Positions 18,195-26,682 of a stretch of 64,000 nucleotides of DNA are shown here, in pieces. Source of the DNA: Winogradskya humida (GTDB lineage Bacteria > Actinomycetota > Actinomycetes > Mycobacteriales > Micromonosporaceae); assembly GCF_016862215.1 (NCBI RefSeq), contig NZ_BOMN01000033.1, positions 62,001 to 126,000 of the forward strand, written 5' to 3'. The position numbers and the translations under genes are program-made. Numbering within the stretch: the stretch's first letter is position 1; every line of letters starts with the position of its first letter. The notes beneath the pieces are model-generated. The model had not been told where the DNA came from. It saw nothing but the letters and a program-made list of their open reading frames with translations, and searched no databases.

Positions 18195-18959
18195 CTAGGC
18201 CAGGCTCAGGGCATCCATCGGCTCGCCCGGGACCTGGAGGTCGCCGAACTCCAGGTGGCGCTGCGGCGGCTCCTCGGCGGTGACGGTGACGGCGGCGATC
18301 CGGTCGGTGCGGAACACCCGCACCGACTGGCGCAGCCGGCACCAAGCCACCAGATACCAGCTCGCGGGAAAACCCACGAAGACCAGCGGCTCGATCTCGC
18401 GCACGGTCGTCGCGCCGGCCTTGTCGGCATAGTGGATGCGAAGCACCCGGCGTAACGACAGCGCGTCGGCGACCAACCGGGGCATGCCGTTCTGGGGCTG
18501 GCCCGCGTTCTGGGGCTGGCCCGCGTTCTGGGGCTGGCCCGAGCTCTGGGGCTGGCCCGCGCTTTCGGGCCGGCCCGCCAGCAGCACCCGGCTGGCCAGA
18601 TCCTGGGCCCGGGCGACGTCCGCAGGACGCATGGAGTTGACCAGCTTGCGCAGCGCGGCCGCAGCGGCGGCGTGGAACGGCGAGCCGGTCAGCTGCTGTA
18701 GCGCGACGGCCATGGCCACCGCTTCGTCGGGCCGGAAATTGACCGGCGGCAACGTGTGCGCCCGATCGAGGCAGTAACCCCCGGTCCTGCCCGGCTCGGC
18801 CCAGATCGGGGTGCCGGACTGCTGGAGAGCGGAGATATCGCGCTCGACGGTCCGGACGCTGATCTCGAAACGGCCAGCGAGCCATCGCGCACTGCGCGGG
18901 CGCGGGGCGACAGCACGTAACTCCTCGACGAGCGCATAGAGGCGGTCGGTGCGATTCAC
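18195..18959 (-). CDS. WYL-domain transcriptional regulator (YafY type)
   Basis: DeoR-like one-component regulator of 254 residues. The N-terminal winged helix (1-60) has LYALVEELRAVAPRPRSARW and RFEISVRTVERDISALQQSG. The C-terminal WYL domain (about 170-250) includes REIEPLVFVGFPASWYLVAW, a ligand-binding fold for nucleotides or small molecules. Between them, residues 128-157 are a low-complexity linker made of tandem GQPQNA-type hexapeptides (encoded by 18489-18578), which is not part of the family. It sits head to head with the fluoride channel genes but no shared function is known. Confidence 0.92.
   Translation of the reverse strand: MNRTDRLYALVEELRAVAPRPRSARWLAGRFEISVRTVERDISALQQSGTPIWAEPGRTGGYCLDRAHTLPPVNFRPDEAVAMAVALQQLTGSPFHAAAAAALRKLVNSMRPADVARAQDLASRVLLAGRPESAGQPQSSGQPQNAGQPQNAGQPQNGMPRLVADALSLRRVLRIHYADKAGATTVREIEPLVFVGFPASWYLVAWCRLRQSVRVFRTDRIAAVTVTAEEPPQRHLEFGDLQVPGEPMDALSLA
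18489..18578. repeat. Five in-frame 18-bp tandem repeats inside WYL regulator
   Basis: Five consecutive 18-bp units, the first two identical (GTTCTGGGGCTGGCCCGC), the third and fourth with single changes, the fifth more diverged. Because 18 is a multiple of 3, they add GQPQNA-like hexapeptides to the linker between DNA-binding and WYL domains without breaking the frame. They look like a recent slippage expansion. Confidence 0.9.
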
Positions 18960-19020
18960 CTACCGAACGCTAGACCGGGGGTACGACACTCTGCCGACGC
19001 CGGCAGGCTAGCTTGATCAG

Positions 19021-19383
19021 GTGCGGAACGTTCCAGTCGTCGTGGCGGTCGCCGCGGGCGGGGTTCTCGGGGCGCTCGCTCGATACGGCCTGTCCACGCT
19101 GTGGCCGTCCGTGTGGACGGTCTGGGCCATCAACGTCACCGGCTGCTTCCTGATCGGTGTCCTGACCGTCCTGATCACCCGGCGCCGCCCGGAGTCCCGG
19201 TTGATCCGCCCGTTCTGGACCACCGGCGTCCTCGGCGGTTACACCACGTTCTCGACGGCGAGCGTCGACGTAGTGCGCGCAGCGCCCGCCACGGCTCTGG
19301 CCCTGCTCGGCGCGACCATCGTCAGCGCGCTGATCGCCGTCTGGCTCGGCACAGCACTGGCTGAGCGGATGGTCGCCCGATGA
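19021..19383 (+). CDS. crcB: Fluoride channel CrcB/FluC, first subunit
   Basis: Four-helix membrane protein of 120 residues that lets fluoride leave the cell. The CrcB signatures are GGVLGALARYGLS, INVTGCFLIGVL and GGYTTFSTASVDVVR (the TTFST element lines the pore). The start is GTG at 19021. It overlaps the second crcB gene by four bases, so the two probably make a heterodimeric channel as in other Gram-positive pairs. No fluoride riboswitch consensus is seen in the short leader. Confidence 0.95.
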   Translation: MRNVPVVVAVAAGGVLGALARYGLSTLWPSVWTVWAINVTGCFLIGVLTVLITRRRPESRLIRPFWTTGVLGGYTTFSTASVDVVRAAPATALALLGATIVSALIAVWLGTALAERMVAR

Positions 19384-19727
19384 CCGTCCTCTTTGTTGCC
19401 CTGGGTGCCGCCGTCGGCGCCGCGCTGCGCTACCTCACCGGGCGATGGGTCAAATCGGACAGCTTCCCGTGGCCGACGCTCACGGTCAACCTTGCCGGAT
19501 CGCTGCTCCTCGGCTTCCTTGTCGGCCTCCCGGTCGCCCCCTGGCTCGCGGCACTGCTCGGCACCGGCTTCTGCGGAGCGCTGACGACGTACTCAACCTT
19601 CAGCCTGGAAACCTTGCAACTGGCCCGCGGCGGTCGGCGACTCCGGGCCGCCGCGTACGTCATCATCAGCCTCCTGGCGGGTCTCGGCGCTGCCTACCTG
19701 GGCATTCTCATCGCCGATCATCGGTAG
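19380..19727 (+). CDS. crcB: Fluoride channel CrcB/FluC, second subunit
   Basis: Second CrcB-type protein, 115 residues and four hydrophobic helices, with GAAVGAALRYLTGRW, LTVNLAGSLLLGFLVG and GALTTYSTFSLETLQL. It differs clearly from its neighbour, which is usual when two paralogues form an antiparallel heterodimer. The ATG overlaps the first subunit's stop (ATGA). Its 3' end overlaps the convergent NmrA-like gene by 10 bases. Confidence 0.95.
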   Translation: MTVLFVALGAAVGAALRYLTGRWVKSDSFPWPTLTVNLAGSLLLGFLVGLPVAPWLAALLGTGFCGALTTYSTFSLETLQLARGGRRLRAAAYVIISLLAGLGAAYLGILIADHR

Positions 19728-20527
19728 GCCCGCACATTGCCGGCTGCCCACTGCGCGAACGTGCGGGGTGAGCGGCCGAGGATCTGCTCGACGTGCGGGC
19801 TGATCAGTTGCTCGGCCGGGGTGGGCGTGCCGAGGATGTCCAGCGTCCCCTCGACCACGGGCGGGGGCATGAAGGCCGACATCTGCGCGTACGCCTCATC
19901 GCGCGTCTGCTCCACGAACGTGACCGGCTCACCCAGCACAACCCCGATGTCCCCGGCCCGCTGCCGTGGCGTGCTCAGCTCCGGCCCGGTGAGCTCGTAG
20001 ACCCGCTCGCCGTGCCCGCCCGTCCGCAGCACCAGATCGGCGACCGCGGCGATGTCCGCGGGATCGATCACCGGCAGCCCGACATCCCCGAACGGCGCAG
20101 CGACCGTCCGGCTCTTCCGGATCGGCTCCACCCAGGCGTATGCGTTGGAAGCGAACCCACCCGGCCGCAGAATCGTCCACCCGAGCCCGGACCCCCGCAC
20201 AGCATCCTCGAGTCTCCGCAGCGGCGCATGCGACACGGATTCAGGCCGCGTGCCGGCAGCCTGCGACGAGAGCAACACGACCCGCTCGATACCGCCGTCC
20301 TTCGCCACTCCGAGGATCGCCTGTGGATCCAGGTGAGCCCCAGCCCCCGAAACCAGCAGGAACAACGCCTCAGCACCCTCCACCACCGGCCGCAACGTCT
20401 CCGGCCGCGAAAGATCCGCGCGCACCTCACCATTCCGCGACACCGGAACAACCTTTTCCCCGGCCTCGGTCAACGCCCGCACCAGCACCCGGCCGACGTT
20501 CCCGGTAGCCCCCGTAATCACAAACAT
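19718..20527 (-). CDS. NmrA-like NAD(P)-binding protein
   Basis: Atypical short-chain dehydrogenase of about 269 residues, NmrA/QOR2 type. The dinucleotide motif MFVITGATGNVGRVLVRAL opens the protein, and LRRLEDAVRGSGLGWTILRP with FASNAYAW gives the family substrate region. Such proteins act as NAD(P)H quinone reductases or redox sensors. The ATG at 20527 has GGGAG eight bases upstream. It is divergent from an HxlR regulator with a 12-bp palindrome between them, a common arrangement for redox- or quinone-responsive control. Confidence 0.9.
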   Translation of the reverse strand: MFVITGATGNVGRVLVRALTEAGEKVVPVSRNGEVRADLSRPETLRPVVEGAEALFLLVSGAGAHLDPQAILGVAKDGGIERVVLLSSQAAGTRPESVSHAPLRRLEDAVRGSGLGWTILRPGGFASNAYAWVEPIRKSRTVAAPFGDVGLPVIDPADIAAVADLVLRTGGHGERVYELTGPELSTPRQRAGDIGVVLGEPVTFVEQTRDEAYAQMSAFMPPPVVEGTLDILGTPTPAEQLISPHVEQILGRSPRTFAQWAAGNVRAYR

Positions 20528-20581
20528 GGCAATCTCCCTCACACTCCGTCGAGTTCGAGGGACGCTAACATCGTGCGGATA

Positions 20582-20593
20582 CTAGGTACCTAG
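20582..20593. promoter_or_regulatory. Palindromic operator candidate between NmrA-like and hxlR genes
   Basis: Perfect palindrome CTAGGTACCTAG in the divergent intergenic region, 20 bases before the HxlR start and 55 from the NmrA-like start. It is a likely HxlR binding site controlling both genes. Confidence 0.6.
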
Positions 20594-20613
20594 AAGAAAG
20601 CGACTATCCCGCC

Positions 20614-20964
20614 GTGGCCGATCCCGTGCAAACCTGCCCCATCACCCCCGTGGTCGACCTGGTCTTCAGCCGCTGGACCACCCCGATCCTCTGGACCCTC
20701 AACGAACACGGCCGCCAGCGCTTCGTCGAACTGGCCGCCCACATCGGAACCATCACGCCCAAGGTCCTGACCCAACGCCTCCGCCAACTCGAACGCGACG
20801 GCCTCGTCACCCGCACCTACCACCCCGAAGTCCCACCCCGGGTCGAATACGAAATCACGGCCCTCGGCCGCAGCCTCGCCCCGTTGTTCCACCACCTGGC
20901 AGCCTGGGGCGAAAACAACCTCCCCAAGGTCGACGAGGCCCGCACCACCTACGACGGCCGTTGA
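20614..20964 (+). CDS. HxlR family transcriptional regulator
   Basis: Winged-helix regulator of 116 residues. It has the family's start with a redox-capable cysteine (VQTCPITPVVDLVFSRWTTP), the recognition region FVELAAHIGTITPKVLTQRL and the wing RTYHPEVPPRVEYEITALG. HxlR/HypR/QorR proteins sense electrophiles or quinones through such a cysteine, and pairing with an NmrA-like oxidoreductase fits that. The start is GTG at 20614. The palindrome at 20582-20593 is the likely binding site. Confidence 0.93.
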   Translation: MADPVQTCPITPVVDLVFSRWTTPILWTLNEHGRQRFVELAAHIGTITPKVLTQRLRQLERDGLVTRTYHPEVPPRVEYEITALGRSLAPLFHHLAAWGENNLPKVDEARTTYDGR

Positions 20965-21250
20965 CCCTTCGGGGCATCCGCGGGCTGCCGTCGGCGGCGA
21001 TCCCGAAGTCCGGGACGAGCTCAACGAGTAACAATGAGTAATCAGCGGCAGCATGTACATCTCATGCTGAGACATGTCTGGCCCCCGTTTGACGGCCAGC
21101 GCCGCAGAAGATTGCGCCAGCACGGTTTTCGGCGCAACGTTCAACCCTGCACCGTCGCATCGGTAGTGGACCTGTTACCGACCGCTCCAGGCGTTCAGTG
21201 ACCGGGCGTTACGGTCGCGAGCGGGGCCGAGCCGGTATTGAGTCTTTCTG
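20965..21250. other. Intergenic region without gene, holds dispersed repeat copy A
   Basis: No convincing ORF on either strand. It contains repeat copy A (21079-21148). The remainder shows no clear hairpin or promoter. Confidence 0.6.
21079..21148 (+). repeat. Dispersed intergenic element, copy A
   Basis: One of three related copies in this window. Conserved blocks in order are TGGCC, TTGAC, seven bases, GCCGCAGAA, two bases, TTG, fifteen bases, CGGCGCAAC and TTC. In this copy TTGCGCC and GGCGCAA form a perfect 7-bp inverted repeat. There is no coding potential. Confidence 0.75.
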
Positions 21251-21797
21251 TTCCTAACACGATCTCTGGGTGGTCCAGTTGATCAGTCGGCGCCAGCAGA
21301 TCAGGACGCAGGCAAGGCTGACAAAGCCGTCGTGGATGTCGAGGCGGCGTTCCCACCTGCTGTAGGCCTTGTCGGCCAGCAGGGCATCGAAGCGGCGTCG
21401 TGGCCGGCCACGCCGTCCATCGCCGCGCGGGTCCAGTCGATCCGGTTCGCCGCGTTCAATCTGGTAAGCAGGAGTTGATGGACCTGATCGAACACGTCGG
21501 CTTCAGTCCAGCGCTGCAACCGGCGCCAGCAGGTCATCCTCGAACCGAACCCGAGCTCCTGCGGCAGATCTTCCCAGCCGATCCCGGTATGCAACACGAA
21601 CAAGATGCCCTCCAAGCACAACCGATCCGGAACCGGCCTCGGCCCTGGAGCCTTCGCCGGCCACGGCGGTAGCAGCGGTTCGATCAGCTCCCACAGGCCG
21701 TCATCAACAATCCACGCCTTGCTCATACCTGGCCGAACGAGACTGATCTTCACATCGTCGAGCTGATCAACATCGATTTAGCAGATCGTGTTAGGAA
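21251..21797 (-). mobile_element. Defective IS5-family element with 15-bp inverted repeats
   Basis: The element is bounded by perfect inverted repeats TTCCTAACACGATCT (21251-21265) and its complement (21783-21797). The 547-bp length is well short of the about 850 bp of a complete IS427-group element. The transposase inside has lost the segment carrying most of the catalytic DDE core. No target duplication is obvious in the flanks. It lies between repeat copy A and a partial tail of the same repeat. Confidence 0.85.
21301..21726 (-). pseudogene. IS5-family transposase, internally deleted
   Basis: The N-terminal DUF4096-type region is intact (WIVDDGLWELIEPLLPPWP, LHTGIGWEDLPQELGFGSRM, RLQRWTEADVFDQVHQLLL). 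After RIDWTRAAMDG the frame changes. Codons for GRPRRRFDALLADKAYS can be read in another frame directly after it, followed by RWERRLDIHDGFVSLA and the family's usual end ICWRRL. So at least two internal deletions removed the middle and most of the second half. It is not expected to be active. Confidence 0.88.
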
Positions 21798-21800
21798 ATT

Positions 21801-21840
21801 TTTGACTCATTTGCTGAGGGTTCAGCGCAACATTCATCCC
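21801..21840. repeat. Possible partial copy of the dispersed element (tail only)
   Basis: TTTGAC at 21802 followed 18 bases later by CGCAACATTC matches the TTGAC block and the tail of the dispersed element, but the central GCCGCAGAA block is missing. It lies just outside the right inverted repeat of the IS remnant. Confidence 0.35.
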
Positions 21841-21877
21841 GGCCTCGCGGCCACCAGGAAACTCCTGACTCAGGAAG

Positions 21878-24067
21878 CTAGGAGGAGGCGCCGGTCGGGA
21901 AGAGGAGTTCGTCCGTGGCGATGTCGGTGAGGGGTTCGGCGAAGTAGTAGCCCTGGCCTAGTTCGCAGTTGCCGTCGGTGAGTTCGGTGAGCTGGAATTT
22001 GTCCTCGATGCCCTCGGCGATCGTGGAGAGGCTCAGGGCGCGGCCGAGCTGGATGATGCCCATGGTCAGGGCGGCGGCGGTGGGTTCGTCGCCGACGTCG
22101 TCGACGAAGCTCTTGTCGATTTTGATGATGTCGACGGGGAAGCGGCGCAGGTAGGCGAGGGACGAGTAGCCCGTGCCGAAGTCGTCGATGGCGAGGCGTA
22201 CGCCCAGTTTCTTGATCTGTTCGAGCTGGTGCAGGGTGGAGTCGCGGTGATCGACGAGCAGGGATTCGGTCAGTTCGATGATGAGGGAGGTGGCCGGGAG
22301 GCCGCTGTTGGCGAGGGCTGAGGCGACGACCGCGGGGAGGTTGGGCTGGTCGAGCTGGACCGCGGAGAGGTTGACGCTGACGCTGAGCGGGTGCTGGCTG
22401 TCGCGGCGGGCGTTCCAGGTCGCGGCCTGGCGGCAGGCTTCGCGCAGGACCCATTCGCCGATCGGGACGATCATGCCGGTTTCCTCGGCGAGTGGGATGA
22501 AGTCGAGCGGGGGGATCACGCCGCGTTCGGGGTGCTGCCAGCGGATGAGCGCTTCGAGGCCGGTGATCTCGCCGGTTCGCAGGTGGACGATGGGCTGGTA
22601 GCGCAGTTCGAACTCGTGGCGGACGACCGCGCGGCGCAGGTCGGCCTCCAGTTGCAGGCCGGCCTGGAATGTTGCCTGCAATTCGGGTTCGAAGATCTCG
22701 TAGCGGTCCTTGCCCTGCTTCTTCGCGTGGTACATGGCCAGGTCGGCGCGGACCATCAGCTCTTCCGGGCCGGAGGTCACGCTGTAGGCGACGCCGATGC
22801 TGCAGCTGATGAACGTTTCCTTGCCGGCCAGGTCGAAGGGCTGCCGGAGGGATTCGAGGACGCGCTTCGCGACGGGTACGGCCTCCTCGATCCCGGCGCC
22901 GTTGGGCAGCAGCACGGCGAACTCGTCGCCGCCGAGGCGGGCGGCGGTGTCGCCGGAGCGCAGGCAGGCCTGGATGCGTTCGGCGACGCCGCGCAGCAGC
23001 AGGTCGCCGGCGGCGTGCCCGAGGGAGTCGTTGACCACCTTGAAGCGGTCGAGGTCGACGAAGAGGACCGCGACCCCGGTCGACGTGGCGAAAGCGCGCT
23101 CCATCCGGGTGAGGAACAGTGCGCGGCTGGCCAGCCCGGTCAGGGAGTCGTGGAACGCCTGGTTCATCGCCTCCAGGGTCTGCACGTCGGTGAGCGCCAG
23201 GCTGACGTGCTCCGCGAAGGCGCGCAGGACCTCCTGGGCGGCCTTGTCCCACTGGCGCGGGCCCTCGTACGTGCCGACGGTCAGCGCGCCGACGACCTCG
23301 CCGTTCTCGTGCACGGGTACGGCCATGACGGCCTTGAGGTGGGAGCGGACCACGTCGGGGATGGCGATGGGGGAGCCCGCGTAGTCCTCGACCATGACCA
23401 GTTCGTCGCCCATGACGGCGAGTCCGGCCGCACCCGCGGACGGCAGCGGTACGCGTTGCATACGGGTCAGGATGTCCGGGGCGAAGCCGACGCTGGACAC
23501 CATGCTGCCGACCGAGCGGTCGTCGCGTTCGAGCAGGTTGAGCGAGGACATCTCGACGTTGAGCAGCTCGGCCGCGCCGGCGGTGATCGAATCGAGGATC
23601 TGGTCGAGCGGCGCGCGGCGGGCGATGAGCCGCTGGACCCGCGTGAGGTGGTCGAAGAGTCGCTGGTGTTCCTGGAGCGAGCCGACCAGCCGGACGTTCT
23701 CCTGGGCGCGCCGGCGTTCGGCGGCGGTGACGTGCAGTGCCTGCAGGCTGAGTTCGAGCACCCGGGCCATGCCGCGCAGCAGGCAGATCTCCTGGTCGGT
23801 GAACTCGGCGCCGCGACGGCCGAGCAGGAGCCGGCCGGGGGCGGGGCCACCGATCGGGGCGGAGGCGATCGCGTAGTCGTCTCCGACGAAGTCGCCGGGG
23901 TCGGGTTGCCCGACCGAGGCGACCATCTCTCCGTCGATCACCAGCGCGGCGATCTGCGCGTCGAGGGCACGCGCAGCGCACTCCACGGCGGCGTGTTGCG
24001 CCGCTGGTCCGTCCGGCCGGTCAGCAACGGCGGAGAGGAAGTCCGTCAGCTGCTGCGTTGCGAGCAT
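21878..24067 (-). CDS. GAF-GAF-GGDEF-EAL protein (c-di-GMP turnover)
   Basis: Cytoplasmic c-di-GMP enzyme of about 729 residues. Two GAF-like sensory regions (about 15-135 and 150-300) precede a cyclase domain with I-site RSGD and active site RLGGDEFAVLL, then a phosphodiesterase domain with GLEALIRW, LIIELTES and IDDFGTGYSSLAYL. All key residues of both catalytic domains are present. The start at 24067 (MLATQQLTDF) has GAGG eight bases ahead; the ATG at 24073 is an alternative. It is the second dual-domain enzyme in the window but has a soluble sensor, so the two probably answer different signals. Confidence 0.92.
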   Translation of the reverse strand: MLATQQLTDFLSAVADRPDGPAAQHAAVECAARALDAQIAALVIDGEMVASVGQPDPGDFVGDDYAIASAPIGGPAPGRLLLGRRGAEFTDQEICLLRGMARVLELSLQALHVTAAERRRAQENVRLVGSLQEHQRLFDHLTRVQRLIARRAPLDQILDSITAGAAELLNVEMSSLNLLERDDRSVGSMVSSVGFAPDILTRMQRVPLPSAGAAGLAVMGDELVMVEDYAGSPIAIPDVVRSHLKAVMAVPVHENGEVVGALTVGTYEGPRQWDKAAQEVLRAFAEHVSLALTDVQTLEAMNQAFHDSLTGLASRALFLTRMERAFATSTGVAVLFVDLDRFKVVNDSLGHAAGDLLLRGVAERIQACLRSGDTAARLGGDEFAVLLPNGAGIEEAVPVAKRVLESLRQPFDLAGKETFISCSIGVAYSVTSGPEELMVRADLAMYHAKKQGKDRYEIFEPELQATFQAGLQLEADLRRAVVRHEFELRYQPIVHLRTGEITGLEALIRWQHPERGVIPPLDFIPLAEETGMIVPIGEWVLREACRQAATWNARRDSQHPLSVSVNLSAVQLDQPNLPAVVASALANSGLPATSLIIELTESLLVDHRDSTLHQLEQIKKLGVRLAIDDFGTGYSSLAYLRRFPVDIIKIDKSFVDDVGDEPTAAALTMGIIQLGRALSLSTIAEGIEDKFQLTELTDGNCELGQGYYFAEPLTDIATDELLFPTGASS

Positions 24068-24418
24068 GCCCATGACCTCGACTAACGGTCCGCGAGGGCG
24101 GGAGTTGAGCAAAAGCGGCGTGACCGTTTGGTCATGGCGACCGGTCCCGTCCGGTCCGGGGCGGTCCGCGACGGGCCTCGAACGCCCGAACTCACAGCGC
24201 GGAGCTAACCGACCTCACAGCCTCGGGCACTACTTGGGCGGTATTTTCGGGCAAACGGGCATGACCTTCATCCTGGTTCGTCACCCGATGGCACGATAAA
24301 GGGCGGACCGGAGCGGTTGCCAAACGGGCAGAGACAGGCCGAATCACCGTACATTGTGACGGCGGCCACACGTTTCCTCGGTGTTACAAATGGCGTACGG
24401 CAGGCGGGGAGGTGTGGT
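24068..24418. promoter_or_regulatory. Divergent intergenic region with palindrome
   Basis: About 350 bases between divergent genes, no ORF with coding character. A perfect TGACC-GTTT-GGTCA palindrome lies at 24121-24134 and is a possible operator for the c-di-GMP gene. The DeoR-proximal part holds the promoter of the polyol operon; I cannot assign its -10 and -35 boxes. Confidence 0.45.
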
Positions 24419-25180
24419 TTGAACGCGGACGAGCGACAGCATCAGATTGTCGCCCTGGCCAGACGGCAGGGCGAGGTCGACGTCGCCAAGCTCGCAGCGG
24501 AGCTCACCGTCTCGGCGGAGACCATCCGACGGGATCTGCGGCTGCTGGAGAAGCACGGTCTGCTCAGGCGCACGCACGGCGGCGCCTACCCGGTGGAGAC
24601 CGCCAAATTCGAGACCGACCTCGCGATGCGTACGACGCGCGGGGTCCCCGAGAAGAGGCGGATCGCCGCCGCCGCCGTCGGACTCATCGGCGACGCGGAG
24701 ACGATCTTCATCGACGAGGGATTCACGCCTCAGCTCATCGCGGAGGCGCTGCCCATCGACCGCCCCCTGACAGTGGTGACGGCCTCGCTCAACACCGCGG
24801 CGTGGCTGTCCACCAACACCCCGGCGACCGTGCTTCTGCTCGGCGGCCGGGTCCGTGGCCGCACGCTGGCCACGGTCGACCACTGGGCCAGCAGCATGCT
24901 GGCCGGCTTCGTGCTCGACCTCGCCTTCGTAGGCGCCAACGGCATCTCCCGGGAGGTGGGCCTCACGACCCCCGACCCCGCCGTGGCGGACGTGAAGGCG
25001 CGGGCCGTGCGCGCGGCACGCCGGCGGATCTTCGTCGGCATGCACACCAAGTTCGGCGTACGCACATTCTGCCGCTTTGCCGAGATATCCGATTTCGAGT
25101 CACTGGTCACGGACACGGGCCTTCCGGCGTCCGAGGCGCACCGCTATTCACGGCTGGGCCCGCAGGTAATCCGGGTCTGA
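24419..25180 (+). CDS. DeoR family regulator of polyol operon
   Basis: Sugar-responsive repressor of 253 residues. The winged helix (1-60) has HQIVALARRQGEVDVAKLAA and SAETIRRDLRLLEKHGLLRR. The effector domain (about 75-250) is the DeoRC ISOCOT fold, with ETIFIDEGFTPQLIAEAL, TASLNTAAWLS and DLAFVGANGIS, which senses a phosphorylated sugar or sugar derivative. The start is TTG 24419, seven bases after GGGGAGG. It lies 80 bases upstream of the ABC transporter genes in the same direction, so it is likely their regulator. Confidence 0.92.
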   Translation: MNADERQHQIVALARRQGEVDVAKLAAELTVSAETIRRDLRLLEKHGLLRRTHGGAYPVETAKFETDLAMRTTRGVPEKRRIAAAAVGLIGDAETIFIDEGFTPQLIAEALPIDRPLTVVTASLNTAAWLSTNTPATVLLLGGRVRGRTLATVDHWASSMLAGFVLDLAFVGANGISREVGLTTPDPAVADVKARAVRAARRRIFVGMHTKFGVRTFCRFAEISDFESLVTDTGLPASEAHRYSRLGPQVIRV

Positions 25181-25260
25181 CCCGAACACAGAGATTCCAG
25201 AACCGGCCCTTCGCGGAATGGCCGGCACGTTCCCGCATGTCTTCAAACGGAGGATCTGCA

Positions 25261-26622
25261 GTGCACAAAAGAAATGGCAAGCTCTCTTTGCTGATCGCGG
25301 GGGCGGCGACCGGCGCGCTCGTGCTCTCGGGCTGTTCCGGCGCGGGCTCCACCAGCGGGGGCTCCGACGGGGACCACACCATCACCGCTCTGATGGTCGG
25401 TAACCCGCAGATGGAGGACATCCAGAAGCTGACCGCCGAGAACTTCACCAAGCAGACCGGCATCACGGTGAAGTTCACGATCCTCCCGGAGAACGAACTC
25501 CGCGACAAGGTCACCCAGGACGTCGCCAACCAGGGCGGTCAGTACGACGTCGCCACCGTCGGCGCGTACGAGGTGCCGATCTGGGCGAAGAACGGCTGGC
25601 TGCACGAGCTGTCCACGAAGTCGGCCGCGGACACCGCGTACGACAGCGCCGACCTGCTCAAGCCGATGGTGCAGTCGCTGACGGGTGACGACGGCAAGAT
25701 GTACGCCGCCCCGTTCTACGGCGAGTCCTCGTTCCTGATGTACAACAAGGACATGTTCGCCGCGGCGGGCCTGACCATGCCGGAGAAGCCGACCTGGGCG
25801 CAGGTCGCCGAGTTCGCCAAGAAGCTCGACGACAAGCAGAAGGGCGTCGCCGGTATCTGCCTGCGCGGCCTGCCCGGCTGGGGCGAGCTGTTCGCGCCGC
25901 TGACCACCGTGGTCAACACGTACGGTGGCACCTGGTTCGAGAAGGACTGGACCCCCAAGGTCAACTCGCCGGAGTTCAAGGCGGCGACCGACTTCTACGT
26001 CAACCTCGTCAAGAACTACGGCGAGAAGGGCGCGGCGCAGGCCGGCTTCACCGAGTGCCTGAACACGTTCGGTCAGGGCCAGGCCGCCATGTGGTACGAC
26101 GCCACGTCGGCCGCCGGCACGCTCGAGGACCCGAAGGCGTCGAAGGTCGCCGGCAAGGTCGGCTACGCGTACGCCCCGGTGGACAAGACCGCGTACTCCG
26201 GCTGGCTCTGGACCTGGGCGTGGGCCATGCCCAAGACCACCAAGCACGAGGACGACGCCTGGAAGTTCATCTCCTGGGCCACCAGCAAGGACTACGAGCA
26301 GGTCGTCGGCAAGAACCTCGGCTGGTCGCGCGTGCCGTCCGGCAAGCGCACCTCGACCTACTCGATCCCCGAGTACAAGGAGTCCGCGAAGGCGTTCGCC
26401 GACGTGACCCTCGGCTCGATCGAGAACGCCAACCCGCAGAACCCGGGTGTGCAGCCGCGGCCCGCACTGGGCGTGCAGTTCGTCGGCATCCCCGAGTTCG
26501 CCGACCTGGGCACCAAGGTGTCGCAGGAAGTGAACGCGGCCATCGCCGGTAGCTCCACGGTCGACAAGGCCCTGACGGATGGTCAGAAACTCGCCGAAGA
26601 CGTGGCGAAGAACTACAAGTAG
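25261..26622 (+). CDS. smoE: Polyol (mannitol/sorbitol) ABC transporter binding lipoprotein
   Basis: Extracellular solute-binding protein family 1, 453 residues. It has a lipoprotein signal with lipobox LVLSGC (Cys about 23), then NPQMEDIQKLTAENFTKQTG and YDVATVGAYEVPIWAKNGWL, close to sorbitol/mannitol-binding SmoE. The start GTG at 25261 follows GGAGGATCTGCA. Substrate choice rests on this likeness plus the neighbouring zinc polyol-type dehydrogenase. A strong hairpin follows the stop and probably keeps this gene expressed above the permeases. Confidence 0.88.
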   Translation: MHKRNGKLSLLIAGAATGALVLSGCSGAGSTSGGSDGDHTITALMVGNPQMEDIQKLTAENFTKQTGITVKFTILPENELRDKVTQDVANQGGQYDVATVGAYEVPIWAKNGWLHELSTKSAADTAYDSADLLKPMVQSLTGDDGKMYAAPFYGESSFLMYNKDMFAAAGLTMPEKPTWAQVAEFAKKLDDKQKGVAGICLRGLPGWGELFAPLTTVVNTYGGTWFEKDWTPKVNSPEFKAATDFYVNLVKNYGEKGAAQAGFTECLNTFGQGQAAMWYDATSAAGTLEDPKASKVAGKVGYAYAPVDKTAYSGWLWTWAWAMPKTTKHEDDAWKFISWATSKDYEQVVGKNLGWSRVPSGKRTSTYSIPEYKESAKAFADVTLGSIENANPQNPGVQPRPALGVQFVGIPEFADLGTKVSQEVNAAIAGSSTVDKALTDGQKLAEDVAKNYK

Positions 26623-26628
26623 CGCCCG

Positions 26629-26661
26629 CGGAGGCGCTGTCCCCCACGGACAGCGCCTCCG
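26629..26661 (+). terminator. Intercistronic hairpin between binding protein and permease
   Basis: Perfect 14-bp stem (arms 26629-26642 and 26648-26661) with a 5-base loop, seven bases after the binding-protein stop and 22 bases before the permease start. Such hairpins act as partial terminators or 3' stabilisers, giving excess binding protein over membrane subunits. Confidence 0.75.
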
Positions 26662-26682
26662 TACCTACCCGGAAGGCCGACA

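Noticed and set aside
18489..18578. CRISPR-like array
   Set aside because: Units are contiguous 18-mers without spacers and keep the reading frame of a regulator gene.
18960..19020. Fluoride riboswitch before the paired crcB genes
   Set aside because: The leader is only about 60 bases and lacks the conserved GGTGATG and CTGATG-type segments, so I do not call one.
21251..21797. Intact, active insertion sequence
   Set aside because: The ends are perfect but the transposase is missing most of its second half and changes frame.
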